This document shows, piece by piece, positions 19,664-31,147 of a stretch of 64,000 nucleotides of DNA. Under the pieces are notes generated by a model. The model searched no databases and was not told the origin of the DNA. It saw only the letters and a list, made by a program, of their open reading frames with translations. The first letter of the stretch is position 1; every line of letters begins with the position of its first letter. Both the position numbers and the translations under genes were made by a program. The stretch covers positions 868,001 through 932,000 of the forward strand of contig CP079103.1 in assembly GCA_019285755.1 (NCBI GenBank), in the 5' to 3' direction. The stretch comes from Chitinophaga sp. E66 (GTDB taxonomy: Bacteria > Bacteroidota > Bacteroidia > Chitinophagales > Chitinophagaceae).

Positions 19664-22570
19664 TTAAAAATTCAGGGACAGGTGGAATTGCAGACGTTTC
19701 GATGCGGCATAAGGAGCTACGTCGATACCTGTTCCGAAAGTGGTGCCGAAGTTTGATACTTCCGGATCGTACCCTGGTATTTCGACCAGGTGAAATAGTT
19801 GTTTGCGGAAACACCCACCTGAATGTTATTGATAACCCGCGGGCTGATAGGTAAACGATAGAAAAGCGCTACCTCACGAAGGCGCAGGTAAGTTGCGTCT
19901 TGTGTATAGTTCGCGAAATCGCTCATACGCGCACGTCCGACATACTGGCCTTTGTCATTTTTCTGGCTCCAGTCTTCAGACAAACGGCCATAGTCGCGCA
20001 GGTACTGCGTCAGATTTACGTTGCTGCCACCTTTTTTATAATGCAGCATAGCGCGGAAGGTAAAGTTCTTCAGGAAGTTCACGTCGTTAAACCAGCTGAT
20101 CTGGAATTTCGGTTCGATATCTCCCAGTACACGTAGTCCGGTTTCTTCTTCAATTACGAGCTGGGTGGCGGATTTCCCTTCCTCAATCCAAATGGTTCCG
20201 AGACCAGTGCCAAAGCTATCGCCCTGGTCGAATGCCGGTACGTTCAATTTTAAGACTTTGGAGCGGTTCATCCAGTAGTTCAGCGTCGTGTTCCAACGTA
20301 CGTTACGCTTGTTGAATGGTGTAGCACGGAGGCTGAGTTCTACGCCCTGGTTGCGCAATTCTCCTGCGTTTACCCATCTGCTGTTGAATCCGGTAGATCC
20401 CGGCCAGTCAGCCGCAACCAGGAGATCTTTAATTACCTTGTTATATACGGTAGCTTCGAAATTCAGTTTGCCGGAGAAAAGGCTGAGGTCGAATCCTCCT
20501 TCCAGTTCTGTCTGGCGTTCGGACTTGATATTAGGATCGCCCAGCGTCAGGTTGATGACAGATCCTGGCAACCCGCCGATTACAGAAGGAGCCATTTGCG
20601 TGAAACGGCTGCTGAATGTAGGGAAGCCACTGCTTTCTCCGTAAGCGATACGGAATTTCAGATCGTTCACAACAGTGCCATTCCAGTTACCCATTTTACT
20701 AAGGTTCCAGGATGCGTTTGCTTTGGGGTAAATATTGTACTTTTTATAGTCGCCGTTGTTGGTAGATTTGTCGAAACGTACACCGGCTGTGAAGTTCAGA
20801 AACTCCTTGTATGACAGCTCTTCCTGGATAAATATGCCATCGTTACGGTAGGAGCTACGTGTATGCTGTGTCCGGATAGCTGCTGCCTGGCCCTGGCTCG
20901 TTTCGTTACCTACCAGCATTGAAGCAACATTCAGCAATTGTTCATAGTTGCCGAATTCGTGTGTTATACCTGCAGTAGAAGTGAAAGTCAGATTTCCTTG
21001 TCCGGGTGTAAAAGTATTTACGAGAAAGCCCGCCCAGCTTGTATTCATTTCATTAGTGTTACCGATGATGTTTCTACCACCAGTAGCTGCTTCAAAGTGA
21101 AGCATAGCTGGGAATAGCGCTGTGGATTTCGTATGGTAGAAATCAAGGCCAGCACGTCCCAATAGGCGCGTTACGGAAGTGGGCGACTGCTGTATCGTCG
21201 CTTCCAGATTTGCACCGGTCAGCACGCGATTTACTTTTTCATTGTTAGTCGAAAGCGCAATTGTTTGCAGGATATTCGCACCGCCAACCGGGTCGGGGTA
21301 TATGCCATTTGCATCCGGGTGCAGGTCTAGCCAGGGTTGTGCCCCGGTTATACCAGCGCCTACTGTGTTTCCACTGTTTTCGTTACCGAACAGGCCACGG
21401 TCGGAGGAAGTGTTCATGTATGCAGAGGTAAAACCGGCTTTAATACGATCAGAAACTTTATGATTGAGATTCAGCCTTACACTGCTGTTCGCATAACCGG
21501 TATTTTTAACAATACCATCTTCTTTCTTCATACCTGCCGCCAGATGGAAAGTAGTTTTTTCATTCCCGCCATTCATACTAAATGTCGTATTACGCAAAAA
21601 ACCTTTTTCGCCGAAAACTTCTTTTTCGTAATCCCAGAATTTGCCATCCTTTTGGGCCGTGCGAACGGTATTGACATTCCAGCCACGCGCTGTGATATCT
21701 TCGTCCGTAAATACGTTCTGCATTCCCAAAAGCCGACGCACAGTTGCCACACCAAGATCCTGGTTCAAGGTAAAGGCGGTTTTGCCGGCACGCCCTTTTT
21801 GGTTGTGATGATCACCACACCTGCTGACGCCTGGGAACCATAGATCGCAGATGCCGATGCGCCTTTCAGAATCTCTACGTTCTCAATGTCATTTGGATTG
21901 ATGTCAGCAATACGGGATGCGGCGTTGTCCTGTCCGGAAGTTGCACTGGTGCCTCCGCTGGCTTGAGAAATAACGTTGATGCCAGTCGAGGTCGCGCGGT
22001 TAGAAACGATTACCCCGTCGATAACGAACAACGGCTGGATAGTTCCATAGATGGATGATACGCCACGGAGCTTCACTGAAAGGCCACCACCGGGAGCGCC
22101 CGAGTTCGCCACGATATTCGCACCCGTGATCTTACCGCTCAACGCAGCGTCGAATGTCTGCGCAGGCGCCGCTCCCGCCAGTTCCTTGGCGGAGATCGTG
22201 GCCACGGAGTTCGCCGCATTCCTCCTTTTAACAGTCGTTGCCAAACCCGTAACGATCACCTCGTCCAGCTTGGCAATGTCATCCTCCAGCACCACCTGAA
22301 GCGGCTCCGCCGGATTGGCGACCGCAGTCGCCGATTTGTAACCCGTAAAATTGATGGTGAGTTTAGTGCCGGGAGCCACACTGAGCTCGAACCGGCCTTC
22401 AGCATTGGTAACAGCGCCCTGACGGCCTTTCTGCGCTACCACGCTGGCGCCCGGTAGCGGGTTCCCGGCCACATCCGTGACCCTCCCCTTAACGGTTTGA
22501 TTTTGTGCTTGCATAACAAGCGGAAGTAACAGGCATAAGAGTGATAGGATGCCTTTGAGCGTTTTCTCAT
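19664..22570 (-). CDS. SusC/RagA TonB-linked outer-membrane transporter (frameshifted)
   Basis: A TonB-dependent outer-membrane transporter that works with the SusD-like lipoprotein. The start at 22570 reads MRK, then, after a missing A, TLKGILSLLCLLLPLVMQAQ as signal peptide. It is followed by a carboxypeptidase-like domain (TVKGRVTDVAGNPLPGASVV), the plug with ISAKELAGAAPAQTFDAAL, GKITGANIVANSGAPGGG and IQPLFVIDGVIVSN, and a 22-strand-sized barrel. Frames break near 22560, 21775 and 19780; the true end is AASKRLQFHLSLNF at 19664. Length of about 968 residues fits the family. No ECF sigma or anti-sigma gene is adjacent. Confidence 0.93.
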
Positions 22571-22890
22571 TTGCGTTTTTTTGATTGAAGCGATGAATCG
22601 TTTGCCTTTGTATGGCGTATGTGATTGCATTGATTAAGCAGGTAGCATGGACCTTTCCATTTGGCTGATATTTTTCCTTCAGGGTCAGATTAGTTGTAAA
22701 TGTAATCTCTGCCCCGCCTACAGGGATTTACAGCGGTTTCGAGGTGCGGGTTGGGTTGACTGAAACGGCGGAATTAATAGCTGAATAGGGAAGCGCAGGA
22801 TGTCGTACAGCCGTGTTTGACGCTTCAGAGCGGAAAAAGGGGCCTTGTCGTTAATTAAACATTGTTCCGGTCGCATACCGGCCGAAAAAC
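22571..22890. other. Upstream region of the SusC gene, nothing recognised
   Basis: About 320 bp upstream of susC on the minus strand. A weak -7-like TACATTTA is present on that strand, but no convincing promoter pair, RNA or small gene was found. Confidence 0.5.
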
Positions 22891-22924
22891 AAAACAGCCC
22901 CGGCAAACCTGCCGGGGCTGTTTT
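22891..22924. terminator. Strong terminator after the GH109-like gene
   Basis: A perfect 15-bp stem (AAAACAGCCCCGGCA / TGCCGGGGCTGTTTT) with a 4-base loop lies just past the stop at 22948 and has a T-run in both directions. Confidence 0.88.
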
Positions 22925-22947
22925 TCAATATGTTACATGAAACCAAA

Positions 22948-24340
22948 TCAATATTCGCCGTTAAGCGCGAAGCTCGGCTTGCGGTTGATCCACTTCCCGC
23001 GGGTGAAGTCAGGAATGTATTGCATAGAACCTCCCTCCAGCACGCTCTGCTCGCTCAGCGGGGTGATCGCATACCAGGTGGCGAGGTCGTACACATCCAT
23101 CTGGTAATCCGTTCCACGCTTGATGGATTCGATAAAGGAGTTGATCACGAACCAGTCCATGCCGCCATGCCCGGCGCCGGATGCGTCATTACCATAGCGT
23201 TTCCATAGAGGATGATCGTATTTGCCCAGGTAGCTTTCAGGATCCTTCTCGCTGCCGGCCTTTTCCCATTTGTGAGGCTGGCTCTTCCCTTCGATGTGGA
23301 TGCTGTCGAAATCGTCCATCCACAAACCGTTGGTTCCCTGTACCCGGAAGTTCAGGGAGTAGGGGCGCGGCAGGTTGGTATCGTGGGAAAGCATGATCGT
23401 TTCACCGTTGTTGGTCTTGATCAGGGTGCTTACGATATCTCCCAGCTTAAATTCCACCTTCGCATTGGGGTGGTTCGGACCGCCCTGCGGATGGTCCACG
23501 ATATATTTATGCAGCCCGCGCGATTTGGTGGCCACGCTCGTGAGCGACAGCAGCCGGTTGCCGCGGTTGATGTTTACCATGTTGCTCACCGGTCCCAGTC
23601 CATGGGTAGGGTAGAGGTCGCCATTACGGTGAACGGAATGGTTGGTGCGCCAATGCGCTTCGGATAATCCTTTCTCACCGAACTCCACGCCGCCGCCATA
23701 GTATTGCTTGCCGTCGTTGAACTTCACGGCGCGGAGGTCGTGCTGGTACCCGCCCTGCAGGTGCAGCAGCTCGCCAAACAGGCCCTGGCGCACCATATTG
23801 AGCACCGCCAGCACATCCCGGCGGTAGTTTACGTTCTCCATGCCGAATACCGGTATGCCGGTGGATTCGGAGGTATTCACCAGTTCCCAGCATTCCTGGA
23901 TATCGGCGGCGCCGCATACTCCACGGCTGGCGTTACGCCGGCTTTCATGGCCGCTACCGCCTGAATGGTATGCCACTCCAGGGGTGGCGATGATCACCGC
24001 GTCAATGTCGCCGCGTTTCAGCAGGTTCTGATAGTCGTTCGGGCCTTTGGTATATTCCGCGACTTTGCGCTTGGCGCCGTACGCTTCCTGGATCTCTTTA
24101 CGTACCAGCGGCATGGCGAAGTCGTTGTCGGGTCCGCCACCGCGATGACGTCCACATCATTACGGCGGAGGCAAAGTTTCAGGTGTTCGATGCCACGGGC
24201 GCCCACACCAATGAGCCCCAGGCGCACTTTATCTTTTTGATACCGGCAAAAAGCCTTGCCGGCGAATTCATCAGGCTGAGGCCTACCCCTGCGGCCATTG
24301 TGTTGCGGAGAAATTTCCTGCGGTGCAATTGCTTGTTCAT
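22948..24340 (-). CDS. Tat-exported GH109-like Gfo/Idh/MocA protein (frameshifted)
   Basis: Most similar to family GH109, NAD-dependent alpha-N-acetylgalactosaminidases that look like oxidoreductases. A twin-arginine signal (MNKQLHRRKFLRNTMAAGVG) precedes the Rossmann fold VRLGLIGVGARGIEHLKLC. GH109-type signatures follow: EAHWRTNHSVHRNGDLYPTH, GLGPVSNMVNINRGNRL, GHGGMDWFVINSFIESIK, DLATWYAITPLSE and IPDFTRGKWINRKPSF. Frames break near 24235 and 24120. In addition the stretch 23917-23985 is read in the wrong frame although no stop appears; the correct frame there gives PWEWHTIQAVAAMKAGV. It is divergent from a GH29 alpha-L-fucosidase, so both may trim the same host or environmental glycan. 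A plain oxidoreductase remains possible. Confidence 0.75.
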
Positions 24341-24563
24341 TCTGCTCGATTGATTTGAATAAAGAGTAATGGGATACAATGTAGCGTTTTCAACTCTTAT
24401 GCTTTCCCTCCGGAGTGGAAATTGTGACATTCGTGTGATGGACGGTAAATATGAAGGCCCGTTTTCATAGTATTTTAGCATTCTTTCTCATGATATTGAC
24501 AATGTTCGCGAAATGAACGGCAGCATTGTATTTTAGGGAGATCACGTCTACAAACTGATATTA

Positions 24564-26590
24564 ATGAAAAGATCGATTCTTCTTGCGCTCCTTTTGGCCG
24601 GGAGCAAAGCCTGGCACAGCCGGAGATAAAGCCGGTGGGCGCGTTGCCGTCTGCCGCGCAGGTGAAATGGCAGCAGCTGGAATATTACATGTTCATCCAC
24701 TTCGGGCCGAATACCTTTACGGATAAAGAGTGGGGGCATGGTGACGAAGATCCTAAAGTCTTCAATCCCTCCGAGCTCGACGCGCGCCAATGGGCACGCA
24801 CGGCGAAGCTGGCGGGGATGAAAGGGATTATTATCACTGCCAAGCACCACGACGGATTCTGCCTCTGGCCCAGCGAATACAGCAAGCACACCGTGCGCGA
24901 AAGCGCCTGGAAGAATGGGAAAGGCGATGTGCTGGCGGAATTATCCGCCGCCTGCCGCGAATATGGCCTGCTCTTCGGGGTATACCTCTCGCCCTGGGAC
25001 CGAAACCACCCCGCCTATGGAACTCCTGAATACAACCAGGTATTCGCCAACCAGCTGAAGGAAGTGCATACTAAATACGGGGATGTGTTCGAACAGTGGT
25101 TCGATGGCGCCAACGGTGAAGGCCCTAACGGCAAAAAAGCAGGTATACGATTGGAACCTGTTCGAGTCTACCGTTACCAACATCCACCCAAACATCATCT
25201 TCTTCAGCGATGCCGGTCCAGGCTGCCGCTGGATCGGTAACGAAGACGGATATGCCGGTACCACGAACTGGAGCACACTCAACCGCGCCGACTTTAAACC
25301 CGGCATGGGCGGCATCACGGAGACGCTCAATAAAGGACAGGAAGACGGTACGCACTGGGTGCCCGGGGAAGCGGACGTATCTATCCGGCCGGGATGGTTT
25401 TACAGTGCCGCTACTGATAACAAGGTGAAAACGCTGCCCCACCTCCTCGATATCTACTACGGGTCCGTCGGCCGTAACGCCAACCTGTTGCTAAATATCC
25501 CGGTAGACCGCCGCGGGCGTATCCATGCGAACGATTCTCTCCGCCTGATGGAACTGCGCCGTGCGCTGGACGCTGATTTTAAGGAGAACCTGGCCCGCAA
25601 GGCCCGCATCGCCGCTACGAACACCCGCCAGGGTAATTCAATGACCAGCGCGGTGTACCTGGCAGATGGCAACTACAATACTTACTGGGCCGCAGCTGAA
25701 GGAAAAACGACAGGCGATATCACCCTTAGCTACGCCAAACCGGTGACCTTCAACCGCGTTGCCGTGCAGGAGTTTATCCCCCTCGGGCAGCGCGTCCGTG
25801 CGTTTTCGGTGAGCGTCCTGCAAGGCAAAGAATGGAAGGAGATAGCCCGGGGAACGACGGTAGGCTACAAGCGCATCCTGCGCCTGCCACAGACCACCGC
25901 CAAATCCATCCGCATCAGCATCCTCGACGCCAAGGCCAGTCCCGTGATCAGCGAGGTAGCCTTGTTCCAGGCGCCTGAGCTTATTGCCGATCCGGAAGTA
26001 CACCGCGACAAGGATGGCATGGTGACCATCAAAACACAATCCCCCGACCCGGTGATCCACTATACGACCGATGGTTCCGAGCCCACCACCGCTTCGCCGC
26101 GTTACGAAAAGCCGTTTGCTTTCCCGCAGGCAGGCTCCGTTTCCGCCAAAGCGTTCGTTAACAACGGTAAAGAAGGCAGCACCACCATCGATGCGGTCTT
26201 TGGCATTGCGCCCATCGGCTGGACGGCCGTAACGCCTGGCGCCGAAGCAGCGATAGACGCCACGCCGCGGTCCTGGACCACCAAGGAGAACGCCTACCCG
26301 GCCGAACTGGTGATCGATATGGGTAAACAGCAGGCGGTGAAGGCATTCTCCTATGCCCCGAACCCCGCGGCGGCATCGTATATAAATATGCGTTGTATCT
26401 CAGTGCAGACGGCAGGGAGTGGGGCAAGGCCGTGGCGGAAGGAAGTTTTGCCAATGTGCTCAATAATCCCATAGAGCAATACATAAAGCTCTCAACGCCA
26501 ACTAATTGCCGGTATATTAAGTTCGTAGCCCTGGAGCCTGCCAACCCGCAGGATACCCGGGTATCCGTCTCGGAACTGACCGTGTATTAA
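24564..26590 (+). CDS. Alpha-L-fucosidase, GH29, with C-terminal discoidin domains (frameshifted)
   Basis: A secreted or periplasmic retaining exo-fucosidase. The start at 24564 gives MKRSILLALLLAGSK as signal peptide; one shift near 24615 then leads into the catalytic domain. Seen there are QLEYYMFIHFGPNTFTDKEW, GMKGIIITAKHHDGFCLWPS, YGLLFGVYLSPWDR and EQWFDGANGEG, whose Asp is the family nucleophile position. A shift near 25135 leads on through TNWSTLNRADFKPGM and NANLLLNIPVDRRGRI. The C-terminal half has a discoidin-type domain, a chitobiase-like stretch (VIHYTTDGSEPTTASPRY) and a second discoidin domain across a shift near 26380. Rebuilt length is about 675 residues. It is divergent from the GH109-like gene. 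Confidence 0.93.
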
Positions 26591-26617
26591 TACAGCTGGT
26601 CCGGACTAAGGAAAAAG

Positions 26618-26652
26618 GAAGGGAAATTCAGGCTGGGCCTGGGTTTCCCTTC
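26618..26652 (+). terminator. Terminator of the fucosidase gene
   Basis: An inverted repeat, GAAGGGAAA / TTTCCCTTC with an inner CAGGC / GCCTG, lies about 30 bases past the stop and ends in a T-rich run. Confidence 0.7.
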
Positions 26653-26675
26653 TTTCTTTCAGGCAAAAAAATCGG

Positions 26676-26703
26676 TTGCATATTTAAATATGTTATAACT
26701 TTG
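26676..26703 (+). promoter_or_regulatory. Promoter of the arginine operon
   Basis: A -33 element TTG at 26676-26678 and a perfect Bacteroidota -7 element TAACTTTG (26696-26703) are separated by 17 bases. The predicted start of transcription near 26710 leaves a leader of about 270 nt before the first gene. That leader contains several possible small hairpins, for example ACAATT-TTC-AATTGT just before the start codon. Confidence 0.65.
26679..26692. promoter_or_regulatory. Palindromic operator candidate (ArgR-box-like) in the arg promoter
   Basis: CATATTTAAATATG is a perfect 14-bp palindrome lying exactly between the -33 and -7 elements. Its AT-rich centre and TGCAT half-site resemble ARG boxes bound by ArgR hexamers. 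A protein bound here would block RNA polymerase. No argR gene is in the window. Confidence 0.45.
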
Positions 26704-26983
26704 CATTTACTTTAAAACTAAAGACACTTTTTATCACAATTTAACGTCGAACTGCAGTTGGAATATATCGCGACCCATACCAACGTTTTTGCTTTTCACC
26801 CTTCGTTTGAAGAGGGTGTCTGTGCTATTGGGTTTCCTGTCTTTAGATATCTCTCCCGACGACCTCGTATTTGATAGGCCACACCCCGGTCGTATAACCC
26901 ATCCATGGCTCCTGTCATGGGCCCATCCCGGCAATGGGAACCTCCAATCAATTTATTGCATCACAATTTTCAATTGTAAAAAG

Positions 26984-27771
26984 TTGGAAAATAAAGATAT
27001 AATCGTTCGGGCAGCTACTGCCGACGATAAGCATTATGCTCAAACCATCACCGACGAGATGGAAGCTTCTGCTAAAGCGCGTGGAACCGGCATTGCCAAA
27101 CGTTCCCCGGAATACGTGCAGCTGAAAATGGACGAAGGAAAGGCCGTCATCGCGCTCACTACATCAGGAGATTGGGTAGGGTTCTGCTATATCGAAGCCT
27201 GGGGGCACGAGAAGTTCGTCGCCAACTCCGGCCTCATCGTCAACCCCGCCTTCCGCGGGCATGGCGTCGCCAAAGCCATCAAGGAGAAGATCTTCGAACT
27301 GTCGCGTTCCAAATACCCCGATGCCAAGATCTTCGGTCTCACCACCGGCCTGGCCGTAATGAAGATCAACTCCGACCTGGGATATGAGCCCGTAACCTAT
27401 TCCGAGCTCACCGACGACGAAGAGTTCTGGAAAGGCTGCCGCAGCTGCGTGAACTACGAAGTGCTGATGTCCAAGAACCGGAAGAACTGCCTTTGCACCG
27501 CCATGCTTTACGATCCGGTGGAGAAAGCCAAAGAAGCCGAAGAGAAAGCCGCCAAGCTGGCCGCCCAACAGCAGGGGCAACCCGCCAACGCTGTTGCAGC
27601 TGCTGTTGCCGTGGAACCGGAGACCCGCAAGCGGAAATTTAAAGGAAACTTTTCCCTCTTCGAGCGGTGGATGCGGTATAAAAATACATCTTGCTCAAAG
27701 CTGCCCGCAAATCCGGCAGCGGCGGCGCGGGAGCCTCCCGCAAAAGGTTCTTCCTTTTCAGCTGGCTCTGA
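26984..27771 (+). CDS. GNAT acetyltransferase heading the arginine operon (likely N-acetylglutamate synthase role; frameshifted end)
   Basis: A GNAT-fold N-acetyltransferase. Its place as first gene of a full arginine operon that has no argA or argJ suggests it makes the acylglutamate that starts the pathway. The core is GKAVIALTTSGDWVGFCYIE, the acetyl-CoA loop NPAFRGHGVAKAIKEKIF, then ITLTTGLAVMK-like LTTGLAVMKINSDLGYEP and the Cys-rich FWKGCRSCVNYEVL with NCLCTAMLY. I place the start at the TTG at 26984 because homologous proteins begin ENKDIIVRAA and the 65 codons upstream cover the promoter leader. A missing base near 27680 hides the true basic C-terminus (KSGSGGAGASRKRFFLFSWL, stop at 27769-27771). 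argG follows after 48 bp. Confidence 0.75.
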
Positions 27772-27819
27772 TCCAATTAGAAACTATTTACGAACTACCA
27801 AATACAAGCAAAAATTACC

Positions 27820-29015
27820 ATGAGAAAAGTTGTACTGGGTTTCAGCGGAGGACTTGATACATCGTACTGCGTTAAATACCTGTCCGAAGAAAAAGGTTAT
27901 GAAGTGCATTCCGTGATCGTGAATACGGGCGGTTTTACTGCGGAAGAACTGCAGGAGATCGAGAAACGCGCCTACAGTCTGGGTGTGAAAAGTCACAAGA
28001 CCGTAGATGCGGTTCGCTCTTATTACGATAAAGTGATCCGCTACCTCGTATTTGGTAACGTTCTGAAAAACAATACCTATCCCCTCAGCGTAAGCGCCGA
28101 GCGCATGAGCCAGGCCCTGGCCATCGCCGAATACGTGAAGGAAGTAGGCGCGGACGCCGTAGCCCATGGCTCCACCGGCGCCGGCAACGACCAGGTGCGG
28201 TTCGATATGATCTTCCATATCATGATCCCCGGCGTAGAGATCATTACTCCCATCCGCGACCTGAAGCTCTCCCGCGAGGAAGAAATCTCCTATCTCCAGT
28301 CCAAAGGCGTGGAAATGAACTTCGCCAAAGCGATGTACTCCATCAACAAAGGCATCTGGGGCACTTCCGTAGGCGGTAAGGAAACGCTGACTTCCAACGG
28401 TATGCTGCCGGAAGAAGCCTGGCCCACCCAGCTCACTAAAAACGATCCCGAACAGGCCGTCCTCACCTTCGTGAAAGGCGAACTGACCGGCGTCAACGAT
28501 AAAACATTCAGCCATCCGACCGATGCGATCGTCTACCTGCAGAGCCTGGCCGGCGGTTTCGCCATCGGCCGCGACATTCACGTGGGAGATACCATCATCG
28601 GCATCAAAGGCCGCGTAGGCTTTGAAGCCGCCGCGCCTATGGTCATCCTTAAAGCGCACCACGCCCTGGAGAAACACGTGCTCTCCAAATGGCAGCTCAC
28701 CTGGAAAGACCAGCTGGCTACCTTCTACGGTAACTGGATGCACGAGGGCAGATCCTCGACCCCGTAATGCGCGACATCGAAGCATACCTCCAGCACAGCC
28801 AGGAAAACGTAACCGGTAAAGTGTTCGTAACGCTGATGCCTTACCGTTTCCAGGTAACCGGCATCGAATCCGCTTACGACCTGATGAGCAGCAAGTTCGG
28901 CAAGTACGGTGAAATGAACAGCGGCTGGAGCGGCGAAGACGTAAGAGGCTTCAGCAAGATCTTCGGCAACCAGACAATGATCTGGAACCAGGTTAACGAA
29001 TCCAACAAAAAGTAA
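27820..29015 (+). CDS. argG: Argininosuccinate synthase (frameshifted)
   Basis: Joins citrulline and aspartate using ATP, the penultimate step of arginine synthesis. The N-terminal PP-loop VLGFSGGLDTSYCVKYL begins at residue 4. HGSTGAGNDQVRFD, the aspartate and citrulline binding region, lies near residue 120, and SVGGKETLTSNGMLPEEAWP follows. One shift near 28752 (WMHEGQILDPVMRDIEAYL across it) joins the C-terminal domain ending NQVNESNKK. Length of about 398 residues is typical. argC follows after 4 bp. Confidence 0.96.
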
Positions 29016-29019
29016 AGGC

Positions 29020-29993
29020 ATGAAAACGAGAAAGGCAGGCATTATCGGCGGGGCGGGATATACAGGCGGCGAAGCCATCCGGCTGCTGCTTAACCACCCC
29101 GATGTGGAACTGGCATTCGTTCATTCCCGCAGCAACGCGGGCAATCCGCTCCACGCCGTTCACGGCGACCTCCTCGGCGAAACAGACCTCCTGTTTACCG
29201 GTGAGATCGATAATTCCGTGGACGTGATATTCCTTTGCCTCGGCCACGGCGAATCGAAGAAATTCCTCGAGTCTGCAGATATCGCCGGCTCCGTGAAAGT
29301 GGTAGACCTCAGCCAGGATTTCAGGCTGGGAGAGACCGTGAAAGACCGCGCCTTCGTTTACGGCCTCCCGAAGCGAACCGCGATGCGATCAGAACCGCTT
29401 CCAATATCGCCAATCCCGGCTGTTTCGCCACCGCGATCCAACTGGGACTGCTGCCGCTGGCGAAAGCGGGACTGCTCACAGAGGTGCATACTACCGGCAT
29501 TACCGGCTCCACCGGCGCCGGCCAAAGCCTGCAGGCCACGTCCCACTTCACCTGGAGGGCCAATAACATTTCTACCTATAAAGTTCTGCAGCACCAGCAC
29601 CTGAAGGAAATCCGACGAACCCTGCAGGCCATACAGCCTGCCTTCGGCGGAGGTGTCCACTTCGTGCCCGTTCGCGGTGATTTTCCGCGCGGCATCTGGA
29701 TCACTTCCTACCTGGACTGCAAACTGTCGCTCGACGAAGCCTACGCCTTGTATGAAGCGTATTACGAAGGCCACCCCTTCACGCATGTCAGCCGCAAACA
29801 GATCGACCTTAAACAGGTGGTCAACACCAACAAAGTGCTCGTGCAACTGGAGAAACAGGGCGATAAGCTCGTTATCCACTCCATCGAAGACAACCTGATC
29901 AAAGGCGCTTCCGGACAAGCGGTCCAGAATATGAACCTGATGCTCGGCCTCGAAGAAACGGCCGGCCTCAAATTGAAATCCATCGTATTCTAA
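29020..29993 (+). CDS. argC: N-acetyl-gamma-glutamyl-phosphate reductase (frameshifted)
   Basis: NADPH-dependent reduction of acylglutamyl phosphate to the semialdehyde. The NADP-binding start is KAGIIGGAGYTGGEAIRLLL, followed by FLCLGHGESKKFLE and VVDLSQDFRL. The active-site Cys lies in SNIANPGCFATAIQLGLLPL, followed by the typical GITGSTGAGQSLQATSHF and VHFVPVRGDFPRGIW. The frame changes once, near 29375. Rebuilt length of about 324 residues suits the family. Confidence 0.95.
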
Positions 29994-30014
29994 ACCGACA
30001 AACTAACATCAACA

Positions 30015-31147
30015 ATGAAACTGTTCGACGTATATCCCGTTAACGATATCACCATCACCAAAGCGCAGGGCTCAACCGTGTGGGACGACCAGGGCAACCA
30101 GTACCTGGACCTCTACGGCGGCCACGCGGTGATCTCCATCGGTCATACCCATCCGCATTACGTGCAGCGGCTGACAGATCAGCTGGGCAAAGTGGGCTTC
30201 TATTCCAACTCTATCCACATCCCCTTCAACAGCAGCTGGCGGAGAAACTGGGTAAAGTATCCGGTAAAGAAGACTACCAGCTGTTCCTCGTGAACTCCGG
30301 TGCGGAAGCCAATGAGAATGCCCTGAAACTGGCGTCTTTCTACAACGGCAGAAAGAAAATCATCGCCTTTAAGAAAGCCTTCCATGGCCGGACTTCCCTG
30401 GCAGTGGCGGCAACCGATAACCCGAAGATCGTAGCGCCGGTAAACGAAACAGACAACGTGGTATTCCTCCCTGGAAGACCTCGCCGCGCTGGAAGCAGCA
30501 TTCGATAAATACGAAGTATCTTCCGTGATCATCGAAGGCATCCAGGGCGTGGGTGGCATCAACGTGGCCTCTGCCGTGTTCCTGCAGAAGATCCGCTCCC
30601 TGTGCGACCAGCACAACGCAGTGTTCATCGCGGACTCCGTGCAGTGCGGTTACGGCAGGAGCGGTAAGTTCTTCAGCCACGATCATGCCGGCGTGAATGC
30701 GGACATCTATACCATGGCCAAAGGCATGGGCAACGGGTTCCCCATCGGCGGTATCATCATCGCGCCTAAATTCCAGCCAAGCTACGGCATGCTGGGCACC
30801 ACCTTCGGCGGTAACCACCTGGCCTGCGCCGCTGCGCTCGCCGTACTGGAAGTGATCGAAAAGGAAAACCTCATCGCCAATGCGGAAGCTGTCGGCAATT
30901 ACCTCATGGAAGAACTGCGGAAGTTCCCGAAGTGAAAGAGGTAAGGGGCAAGGGCCTGATGATCGGGATCGAACTGCCCGAGGAACTGGCGCACGTTAGA
31001 AAAGAATTGCTCTTCAAATACAGGATCTTCACCGGCGAAGCCAAGCCGAACGTTATCCGCCTGCTGCCTTCGCTGGCGCTGACGAAAGATCAGGCCGATC
31101 AGTTCTTAACCGCATTCAAACAAGCTTTAAAACCGGTTCACGCTTAA
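30015..31147 (+). CDS. argD: Acetylornithine aminotransferase (frameshifted)
   Basis: A PLP enzyme that transaminates acylglutamate semialdehyde to acylornithine. The N-terminal part reads [20 protein letters not shown]. The cofactor region is [16 protein letters not shown] and [19 protein letters not shown]. The PLP lysine lies in [15 protein letters not shown], followed by [20 protein letters not shown]. Frames break near 30235, 30475 and 30930. The stop TAA shares its last A with the ATG of the next gene, so translation is probably coupled. Confidence 0.94.

Noticed and set aside
26789..26983. Extension of the GNAT protein upstream of 26984
   Set aside because: This in-frame stretch covers the transcribed leader close behind the promoter, has no resemblance to GNAT proteins, and homologues begin at ENKDIIVR.
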